Part shown: piece after piece, positions 55,362 to 64,000 of the stretch
How positions within the stretch are numbered: position 1 is the first letter of the stretch
Layout: every line of letters begins with the position of its first letter
Notes under the pieces: generated by a model
What the model saw: only the letters and a program-made list of their open reading frames with translations
Told to the model about the DNA's origin: nothing
Database searches by the model: none
Origin: Rhodamnia argentea
Lineage: Eukaryota > Streptophyta > Magnoliopsida > Myrtales > Myrtaceae
Direction: 5' to 3'
Length of the DNA stretch: 64,000 bases
NCBI RefSeq assembly: GCF_020921035.1
Contig: NC_063159.1
Location: forward strand, 7,852,501-7,916,500
Program-made: the position numbers and the translations under genes

Positions 55362-56317
55362 TCTTTTGTTTGTCTCGTTTTGGTCTTTTGTTCGATTCGG
55401 TCGGTTTTGCTGCGTCTTCGAGATCAGCTTCGTGAGCTGCTTGATCGAGGAGAGCGCTCGGTTTGTGGGTCGACGGGCTTGGTGATTGGGAGTGCGAAAT
55501 TCCGTGCTATCTGTGGTTGGATCGCAGAGTTTCGGTGTTGAATTCGTCTCGGAGGGGTGGGGGGTGAGTTGTTGGTGTAATTTGGAAACCTGTTTTATCA
55601 ATCGTTCCTCGCGATGTGGGTGGATAAGGTTTATGTGGCGGTTCTGATCCTTGTCGCTGACAATTTAATGTGACAGTGGAAAAAAAGGATAATAGTTCGT
55701 TGGTTCTCCGTAGGCTGACTAATGAAGTTACAAATCTGCTTAATTTTTGGTTAATCTACAAACTCTTTTCGGACAAAGTTTTTGTGCTTTCGGGTAACCC
55801 CCTTTCATCAGTCTTAAGTTGCTTTAAGTTACCCTAATATCTGCTGAAAGGTTTCCCTTTTCCTTTTGACATAATCTCTTAGTAAAGGCATCTTATAATT
55901 TTTTTTTGCTCTCAAGCTTGAAATTGAGGTTTTCTATCATCTTTATAAAGCTCAATATTTTTTCATTGCATTTCTCTTATTTTCGTCTGAGCAATTTACT
56001 GCTTTGGGAATAGTAACACGAATTTTTTTTTGGTTGAGATTACTTTTTCTCTGCTTGGCCTAGACAAGGACTCAAAGCTTGATCTCCTGAAGCTACATGC
56101 AGCTCACTCTTCCTTTCCAGCTGACTAGTATTCTATTTTGGTGACAGAAAGGAAACTGTGTGACTGAGGATTGGGAAGGGGCTTGGTGGAATCTCAGAGA
56201 TTGAAGAAGCTGTTCTTCCTGTTTAATTTTCAGATCAAGTATTGTGGTTTTGAGTCGAAGAAGTATTGCAACTCTCTTAGTTCATTTCCGGATTCAACTA
56301 GGAATTACTGCCTGAAA

Positions 56318-59300
56318 ATGGGTTACATATGTGAGTTCTGTGGAGAGCAGAGGTCCATGGTCTATTGCCGATCTGATGCTGCATGCTTGTGCTTATCATG
56401 TGATCGGAATGTTCATTCTGCCAATGCCCTTTCGAGGCGCCATTCAAGAACGCTGTTATGTGAGAGGTGTAATTCACAACCTGCTGTTGTTAGATGTGCA
56501 GAAGAGAGGGTCTCACTTTGTCAGAATTGTGATTGGATCGGTCATGGGGCCTCTACCTCTGCATCAACACATAAGAGACAAACATTAAACTGTTATTCTG
56601 GTTGTCCCTCAGCAGCAGAGCTTTCTTCAATCTGGTCTTTCGTGCTAGACTTCCCCTCTGCAGGTGAATCCACATGTGAGAAGGGAATGGGGTTGATGAG
56701 CATAGCAGAGGATGGTGAAAACGCAGCTTGCATTCCGCCAAAAGATAGTAGTAGCCAAGATGTATCTGTTTGTGCTGATGTTGAGGCTGGGAAGGCAAAT
56801 GTATGGGTTGGGTCATCTTCATTGCCAGAGCGGAGATCAGTGTCTCAGAACATGGGTCAGCAGGCTGCATCTGCAAGCATGGCGACTCCTAAGGTACGTG
56901 ACCAGTTTACTTTATTTGCATCTACTTTGAGAAAAGAAAGTCATCAAGAACAACATGAAGTAACCAATGAGTTCGCTTCCCGAGGCAGACTGCGGTTGTT
57001 GCAACATAGATTTGTCCATGATGGTGTGAAAAGGAAATTTTTTAGGTTGAAAGGTATCTAATTGCTTGAGATCAGAACTGTTTGCTTGACAGGCATTATT
57101 CATAAATGGAACTATTTTTGATTGCTCCTCCTTTTCCTTGATTGTTCTTGCCACCATTTGATGACTGATTAAAACCATTGACTGAATTTTTTATTTTCTA
57201 AATGCCACGCACTTATTATGGTTATTATTATCTCTTTGGAATCAACGTTACTCATTGAATTCTGCTGTGGCAGCAATGTGTTTTATTTTTCCCATTCGAC
57301 ATTCAGAGACATGTTTGAAAAAATCAATTTAGATCCTGTGAAGATTGAGTTTAATGATGCTTTACTAGGTTGGCGTAGAAGTGTCATCTGATTTCACTAG
57401 GAAATTTGGTTCACCATGGCCAAGTCAGCTTGTATATTCTAGTTCTACTTTCCCCAACCAAAAAGGATACTGTTTCAATAGATGAGAGAACCTTTGTAAT
57501 TTTTCCATTGCATAAGGGCATTGGTTTTGTCTTCTTTTGAGTCCGTAAACCTAATATTTGGGAAGCTGTCTCGTTTTGCTGTGTGTTATTATCAATGTAT
57601 GACCTTGTTTGACAACTCAATTAATTGCCAAAAATTAAAACGTTGAGCACCTAGTGGGATGTCATTTGATGAAACTAACTAGGTTTGACTTAATAGAGTC
57701 AATCAAGTCAAGTGAAGTTTTTACTATAATGTTTTGAGTAAGGAAGTGTTTCTTAGTTGATTTGATGGAAAAAATAAATAATAGTAATTATGTTACTAAA
57801 ACCTACCAGTAAAGGTCTGAGTTCCGAGCTTGAGAAGTTAATAACATTCAACATTCAATTTTCAGCTATTATTGAGCAACTTCTGTTTTCTACTTGCAGA
57901 ACTTAAAAGGTACTCAGCACTTAAAATACAGTTCTAATACTTTTAGTTCTCATTTTCAGTTCTATCGAAGAAGCCCTGAATTTTCACTCAGCTTCTCCTA
58001 TGGGATGTATATTGTTGAGCTGCAAATTAAGATAGCGTTGGTAGCTCCATCTGCTGTGTCTAGAGTGATTTCACCTTTTTAAACCCATCCTACCATGCTT
58101 AAATACTAGCAACAGTCGCTTGAAATTGATAAGTCTATTTCTGTATTTCTGGTGTTGCCAACTGTAAGAATCATTCTGAATTACGTTAGTCTATGAAGCA
58201 AATCAACAGTTCATTTCTTTTCAGTAATTTAACAGCATTTGTGAAATCCTTCTAGCACGCGTATCGTGTGAATGTGAGTTCTACTTTTTTGTTATAGATC
58301 TCATGAATTTGACTTTGTTTGTGCAAATGCTTGTCTAATCACTAGATCTTGGTGTTTTAATGAATTTCATTTTCGACCATAAAATAGTCTGTCATGGATT
58401 TATCAAAGTTAAAACTTCTACATGAGCACTGACGAAGTTTGTGCTGTTCAGTTCCAACAACATCGATCTTTTTCTTTTAGTGGCCTTCTTGTGAAATGCA
58501 AGTTTGACAAGCATCTATGTTCTCCGCTCTACTGCTGGTCTTTTCCCCTGTTAAACTCCATTCTTAGAGGGCATCCTGGTGCTGATGCTCTAGCAGTAGT
58601 CCTGCTTTTTTTTTTTTTTTCCAAAATTGTAGAGGAAAAAAATTTGATAGAAACATTTCCATTAGGGTAGTAGATATTATGATGTGTTGTGGGAAACATT
58701 GCCCTGAAATACCACCAAAATCGATAATTATATTGTCTTTGGGATTGATATCAGCTCTTCTAAAACTGTTTGCATTAAGCTCCTCCGTTACGCATTTTGT
58801 ATTACTGCATATTGGCGCATTACATTCATCACTGAATCCTGAAGCTTCCTATGCATCTTCATTTAGGTGTGCATCCCGATTACAAAAAGTCCTGGGCTTT
58901 TTGAAGATGATAGGTTCTTTGAGGATTTCAACATGGATGAAGTGGATTTGGATCTTGAAAATTATGAAGAACTTTTTGGTGTTGCCCTAACTAACTCAGA
59001 ATTGCTGTTTGAGAATGGTGGGATTGAGAGCTTATTTGGGACAAAGGAAATGTCTGCTGCTGATTCCAACTGTCAGGGTCCAGCAGTTGCCGAGGTATAT
59101 TGTTATTAAAGGAAGCATATTTAGTCTTTGTGAATATTTTGCTGCAAAATCTGTTCTTTCATCTGATAGAAGAGACATGATCTCTCTACCACTCAATTTT
59201 GCATCATATGTTTTTCCCTGTTTGTCCTCTTTTCTTTCCGTTTTCTGTTTTGTTGAAGGAGAGTCGAGTGTGGTTATGTTGTTATTTCAGTAGTTGCTGC

Positions 59301-62300
59301 CATTGCATCCCTATCGATGTGTTTCCCAGTTCTTTTTTTCAGAAAGGATAAATACTAGGTCAATGATGGTTTGCACTGTTTCTTGGGATGAATTGTATTC
59401 TCATCTGGAGAAGTCCTTAGGCGTTGTCATATTGAGATGAAATGATGTAAACAGTTGGTTTCTAGGTTAATAAATTGGACGCCGTGTATCCTTATAAACA
59501 TATTTGTGTGAGTTTCGATATATATTACTTGTTTGTTGTAGACAGAAGACTCCTTTGAGCAGTAAAATATAACTATAAATGCAAGAGTTTCTGCATGTCC
59601 TTGGTTTTGTCTATAGATTAAAGCAGCGTGAGATTGTTATCAAAGTCAAGCTACTTCTGGTATCGATTGTCACTTCATTCTGATTTGAGAAATAGTGGAC
59701 TATGTTTGGGAAAGTACTTACAAGAAGGGAGGTCAGTGGGATGTTGAAAAAAGTTGCTGTCCCCTTAAAAGCAGGGCATATGATTCTCCTTCAGACTGGA
59801 CTAGCGGAGACATGGATATGAAGAATAGCGTCACATAGATTTAGACATAAGGGGGCATTCTTTCGAAGCAAAATGAAGAAGAGAACATGGGGTGGAACAA
59901 TATGTCAAACACTGTGTGATTTTGTTACCCTTTAATAGAAGCTTGATGTTTGATGTCCCCTTTTGTTTATCCCAGCTCTGGGTTGAGTACCGATTCAATC
60001 ATCGTGGGCTGTTCTTGGCTTGCTTTCTTGATGAGTTGACAACCTTTGTTTTCTGAGGAAATAACTAAGGATAAGGCTTGGTGGTTGTTGTTGTTGTTTG
60101 TGTTTCCCTTTCCATGTTGCAGGGAAAGACTTCCCTCTATCAAATGTCTAGGAGGATGAGGTTAGTCCTTTCCCATTTTGAAAGATGGGTGGCACTGCTG
60201 GTTGGAAGCTGTATGTGCATCTGAAAGTTGTTTTGACTCTACTATATAAATGCTCTTGGGTTGTGTCTGCTCATGGATCAATAAGCATGTTCTAATTCAT
60301 CTTCAATTGTTGGTGACCATCATTATATGGTCGAGGCATGCTGAACCTTTTGCTGGTATTTTAAATTCCTTTCTTCTGTCTAACGAAGTAATAATATGTG
60401 TTATATACTATCATTCTTTTTCCAAACTCAGGAGAGGTTTATTTGGTGGCATTTGGAATTCCCTTGGAGTCTTAATGAATTTCATATGCAATCTGGTTGG
60501 GCTAAAGTTGTGTGTAACCTGCTTAGTTTGGTTTATGGCCGGTTATGTTCATAGTTGTTGCAGCCAGCTGAGCTTCTCTCACAATATTCAACATAATGCC
60601 ACTGCCTCTTATTTCTAAGTCTTCCTAGCTATCAGGTGTTAATGGCATTGCTATCACTGCAGGGCTCGTAGAACTTCTCTCGCATTGTTATTCTGTTTTA
60701 GTTTGATTATTGCTGGCATAGTAGGTTTTTATGTACACATATGACTGAACAAAGATAGTTCATGAATTTTTTCGCAGGGATCATCTTCTGGATATGCCAT
60801 ACAGCCTGCATGCAGTGTTGCCTCGGCTGAGTCTATGATGAGCTCTAAAACCGAGCCTATTATTTGTTTTTCGACAAGACAACCCCATTCCAATCTCTCA
60901 TTCTCTGGTCTTATTGGAGAGAATAGTGCTGGTGATTATCAAGATTGTGGAGCTTCCTCAATGCTTCTTATGGGAGAGCCTCCGTGGTGTGCCCCTGGCC
61001 CTGAAAATTCATTCACATCAGCGAGCAGGAGCAATGCTGTGATGCGTTACAAGGAAAAGAAGAAGACACGCAAGTAAGCATGATTTTAAACCTTTACATC
61101 AATTCACAGTTAGCATGATTAAATAGATCCTGTACGTTGATCTGTTGTGTTGTGACATGTTTCCTCAGCTTCATTAGAATTTTTTGAATAAAATAGTTAG
61201 GAGTGGGATTTCAGTTCTGGTCTGACTCCACTAGCATAACTTTGGTTCTCCAGTATAAGAGTTCAGTCAGGGGCAATGTATGTTAGTTGTGTCTCTTACA
61301 CTTTTATTGATGTGAGATATTCTTGTTTAGAAGTGCCACTACTATTGCTTGAGGTGGAAAATAAGATAAGCACTTGTCATATTTGGTGGGCTTGGAGTTC
61401 TATTCGATAAATTTGTGGTGCAAGTTGATTTGAGCCTCACCTCTTTGGCCATTCTGTCCGCATTAGTAGCTAACCGTTCTTATGTTTTCTTAATCAAGGC
61501 CTGCCTCTATAAGCTATCCAGTTTTCCCATGTATTGCTCCCTCCCTCCCTCGCACGCGTGCATGAGTAGAACAATTTTTGGCATGTTATCCTATCAATAT
61601 AAGAATTAGGCCTCTCCCCTAGTTTCATGTCAGCAAACAAGCTTCTGTACACTCTATGACCATTTTGGCTTTCTTGCTCTTTGATGCACTTGCTTGTGAT
61701 ATGAGGCATGGAATCCTGTGCTATTGATTTTCTAGTTATTTTCTTTCAATATTTGTCTCTGTTCAGAGCTGCCAAGATCAATTGTTGACAATCAAGCACA
61801 CCAACTTTTGTCATTGAGCAGTGGTAGTTGATGGTGCAAAATCTTCGGTGCATGATTGTTTGACATTTATAGTGTGCTGGTATGTGTTTTTGGTTACTGA
61901 GAAACAGATGGATAACTAGTTGAGGTACTTTTGGTTAAGCAAAGTAAATTTATCAAAGTGAATTTACTGTGACGCTGCATTAGCAGATATGGTTCCGTTT
62001 TCTTGGCCAAAGATACTAGAAATGTGACGCTGCATTGGCAGATATGGTTCTGTTTTCTTGGCCAAAGCTACTAGAAATGGGTAATGATGGCTCCCTTTGA
62101 TACTTGAAGCAAATTAACTGACTCTTATTCCATCATTTCAGAGTAATATAGGTTGATATAATCATCTTCCACATAGATCTACAACTCTGTTTGCTTTTAT
62201 GTATCCATATTAGTGGAAGCTTCAGATGTAAAGTGCTGTACATACACTTCATTTCCCATCCAATCACCGTTCCTCTGCCTGATCTGCAAGCTCCAAGAAA

Positions 62301-62661
62301 ATTAAGCATTTATGCGCATTTACGAGAACCTTGTAACCAACAGCTAGTGCAGACGTATGTTTCATGTGCCTGCATTTACTAAGGGTAGTTTTGTCCAATT
62401 CCTTCTCCCCCCCACCCAAACCAATCCCAGAAAAAAAACCCAAAAGGGGGGAAGGTGGGGGGGGGGGGGCAGTTGTTTTTCCCTTGACTATTCTTTATTA
62501 ATCTCCATTATTCTCTTGGATATGTGCGTAGGTTTGAGAAGAAGGTGAGATATGCCTCTCGTAAAGCAAGAGCTGATGTGCGAAGGCGAGTGAAGGGCCG
62601 CTTTGTCAAGGCTGGCGATGTTTATGACTATGACCCATTGAGCCAAACCAGGAGCTACTGA
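56318..62661 (+). CDS. CONSTANS-like B-box/CCT protein (COL9/COL10 group)
   Basis: Four coding exons: 56318-56893, 58867-59094, 60778-61073, 62532-62661. Total 1230 nt, 409 residues. Exon 1 encodes two B-box zinc fingers: the first uses C5, C8, C17, D20, C25, C28, H33, H42; the second begins C48-x2-C51 and includes C60, C68, C71, H76. An acidic segment follows ([21 protein letters not shown], exon 2), then a Ser-rich region, then a CCT domain split by the last intron ([12 protein letters not shown] in exon 3; [20 protein letters not shown] to DYDPL in exon 4). Two B-boxes with the CYSGCPSA extension point to the COL9/10 group, nuclear regulators linked to light and flowering in other plants. 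The start is the ATG directly before the first finger; the leader upstream is probably spliced. Confidence 0.93.
61969..62078 (+). repeat. Perfect-length 55-base tandem duplication
   Basis: Units 61969-62023 and 62024-62078 differ at only a few positions (ATTAGCAG/ATTGGCAG, GGTTCCG/GGTTCTG, AAGATAC/AAGCTAC). They lie in the last intron of the CONSTANS-like gene, so the event is recent. Confidence 0.9.
62407..62469 (+). other. Hairpin / G-quadruplex candidate before the CCT exon
   Basis: A C7ACC run (62407-62416) can pair with GGTG7 in the G-rich run at 62454-62463. The G-tracts at 62446-62451 and 62457-62469 also meet a G-quadruplex pattern. It ends about 62 bases before the final acceptor (62530-62531). 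Confidence 0.55.
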
Positions 62662-63714
62662 GTTGACATATATATGCCCAGAGAGGGAAGGAACCCTCAC
62701 CTTCTATTTGCAAATAGTTGGTTCAATGGGAAGTGGATGGAGCAGGTGTCTATCGAGTGCCTTGACAATCTGCATGATGATGACACTGGAGCCTCAGTTA
62801 TAGCCAAGAGAGGTGAATATGAGAGGGATGGTGGGATGGCATAATGGAAATGTGGGGGCTGACGGCAGTCCTCGTCGCCATAAAGAATTAACTAATCTCG
62901 AAATTCTTCCTGCCAAATTGCATGAGTATCATTTGCTTGGCAGCTTCTGTTGCCTTGCCATCCTCTGGGCCTCTTCACTGTGGGATAAGGGGGGAAATCA
63001 TAATTGGTGCCATGTAGACATAGTTAGGCACGTCATAAATGATAATATGGAGTAGGCAGGCTTTCGTCTACCTCTTTCTCTGAAGCTCTTCCTGCATTTG
63101 GCTGCTCCTCTCCATGATTGGTCAAATTTACAGTTTCAACTGAAGCTCAGGTTAGTGCTTTTATTGTTTCTATTGCATTTCATGTATAAGACGAGCTGTG
63201 AAAAGAAAATCACACTTTCATGTATAGGCAGGACATAAATAGATGTGGAATAGAGGAGGACCAAGTCTGGCTAAGGTTAGCGGTGTTATCGTAGTATTTT
63301 CGTTCATTTCACACTTTAGTATAGCGCAGGGAACAATCTGTACGTTGCAGGGAACAATCTGTACGTATTCCATGTAAGATTCTTTTTTGTCTGCTGCGAA
63401 GTATGTGAACACTGTGAATGCAGTATGATTTATCGTGCAAAACTTGTCGCCGTACAAGTTATCACTATTTCTATGGGATTTAAATTATCGATTTGGGAAC
63501 TTAGATTTACGTTAAAAGTCGCACTCAAGGTCAATGATTTAACGGGCAACTTCCCAATAGTAACCTCCCTAATACCATCCCATTCCGACAATTCAATATT
63601 AGAGAACCTAACAAATCTGAGTCTTCATAGGATTGATCTTGAGTACAAACATCGAGTTGAAATCATTAAGAATTTGCAACCATATGTTTTAAGGAAAGTG
63701 TCCTATGAGTTTTA
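62662..63714 (+). other. CONSTANS-like 3' flank
   Basis: Probable 3' UTR and downstream DNA. Open stretches such as 62813-63055 lie outside the gene frame and show no domain. A 21-base period duplication lies at 63327-63366. Confidence 0.45.
63327..63366. repeat. Short tandem duplication, 21-base period
   Basis: CAGGGAACAATCTGTACGT occurs at 63327-63345 and again, unchanged, at 63348-63366. Confidence 0.9.
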
Positions 63715-64000
63715 AATTATTGTACGGAAGTTAATTCAATCTTAAATTTTTTAAGTTTATCAATTTAATCATAAACGTTTACGCGAAATGTCAATATACT
63801 CCTTTCGGCCAATTTTCGAGGGATATTGCCAACGTGACGGTTGATGACAAATGGACTGCCCAATCGGCAATCTCCGGAGAACATTGACTGGACAGTTCAC
63901 GGAATGGTCTAGGATTAGATTGAAAAATTTAAAAATTTTAGGATTGAATTGGTATATAAACAATAGGTTCGGGATTGATTGGGTAATTTTAGGAAAAATT
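63715..64000. repeat. Dispersed inverted-repeat element, cut by window end
   Basis: The left end is AATTCAATCTTAAATTTTT, ATCAATTTAATCATAAACG and so on. The right part has GGATTGAATTGGTATATAAAC. Layout resembles the family at 45291-45835; the element may continue past the window. Confidence 0.4.

Noticed and set aside
56171..56317. N-terminal extension of the CONSTANS-like protein
   Set aside because: The frame is open but has no ATG, and the B-box begins at once after the ATG at 56318, as in the family.
62813..63055. Open frame after the CONSTANS-like stop codon
   Set aside because: It sits in the probable 3' UTR and has no domain, start context or homologous feature I can name.

Overview
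The window is nuclear DNA of a flowering plant. The evidence is GT-AG (and one GC-AG) introns in plant-specific gene families, CT/GA microsatellites in 5' leaders and introns, many small inverted-repeat elements, and AT-rich intergenic DNA. The families and the dispersed-repeat style fit a woody eudicot, possibly Myrtales. That placement is an inference from general impression, not from a species marker.

Layout. (1) 0.3-15.2 kb is a degenerating tandem array of a two-gene cassette. It starts with an intact TM9SF/nonaspanin gene (350-2305, +) and a subtilase remnant on the minus strand. A second nonaspanin copy is broken and carries a tRNA-derived SINE-like insertion, and is followed by another subtilase remnant. 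A third nonaspanin tail comes next, then an intact 11-exon AIR3/SBT5-type subtilase (7651-15032, -). (2) 15.2-20.4 kb has no gene I can support; it holds a foldback element, short tandem repeats and an AACCGG-rich element. (3) 19.8-25.1 kb is a tandem duplication around a GT47 (exostosin-family) glycosyltransferase. The first copy is a 5' fragment. The second is complete except for an apparent one-base deletion just before its C-terminus. (4) 26.6-30.5 kb holds a nine-exon multi-pass membrane protein of the At3g27390 type. (5) 31.26-31.69 kb is an orphan copy of part of exon 3 of the next gene. (6) 33.6-42.8 kb is a 16-exon kinetochore scaffold gene, KNL1/Spc7. (7) 46.3-50.1 kb, minus strand, is a thymidylate kinase gene whose reading frame stays open upstream of the first in-frame AUG. 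(8) 50-55 kb is intergenic with inverted-repeat elements. (9) 55.2-62.7 kb is a CONSTANS-like gene with two B-boxes and a C-terminal CCT domain.

The genes are ordinary single plant genes and do not form a pathway: a Golgi/endosomal membrane protein, an apoplastic protease, a Golgi glycosyltransferase, an unknown membrane protein, a kinetochore scaffold, a nucleotide kinase and a light/flowering-type transcription regulator. I found no CRISPR array, operon or defence system. The most useful second looks are the GT47 frameshift, the KNL1 exon fragment, the GC-AG intron beside the subtilase catalytic Asp codon, the AUG-less extension of thymidylate kinase, and the nested history of the nonaspanin-subtilase array. 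Exon boundaries were set by hand from splice sites and reading-frame continuity; in the six reconstructed multi-exon genes the summed exons keep frame, except for the flagged GT47 tail.
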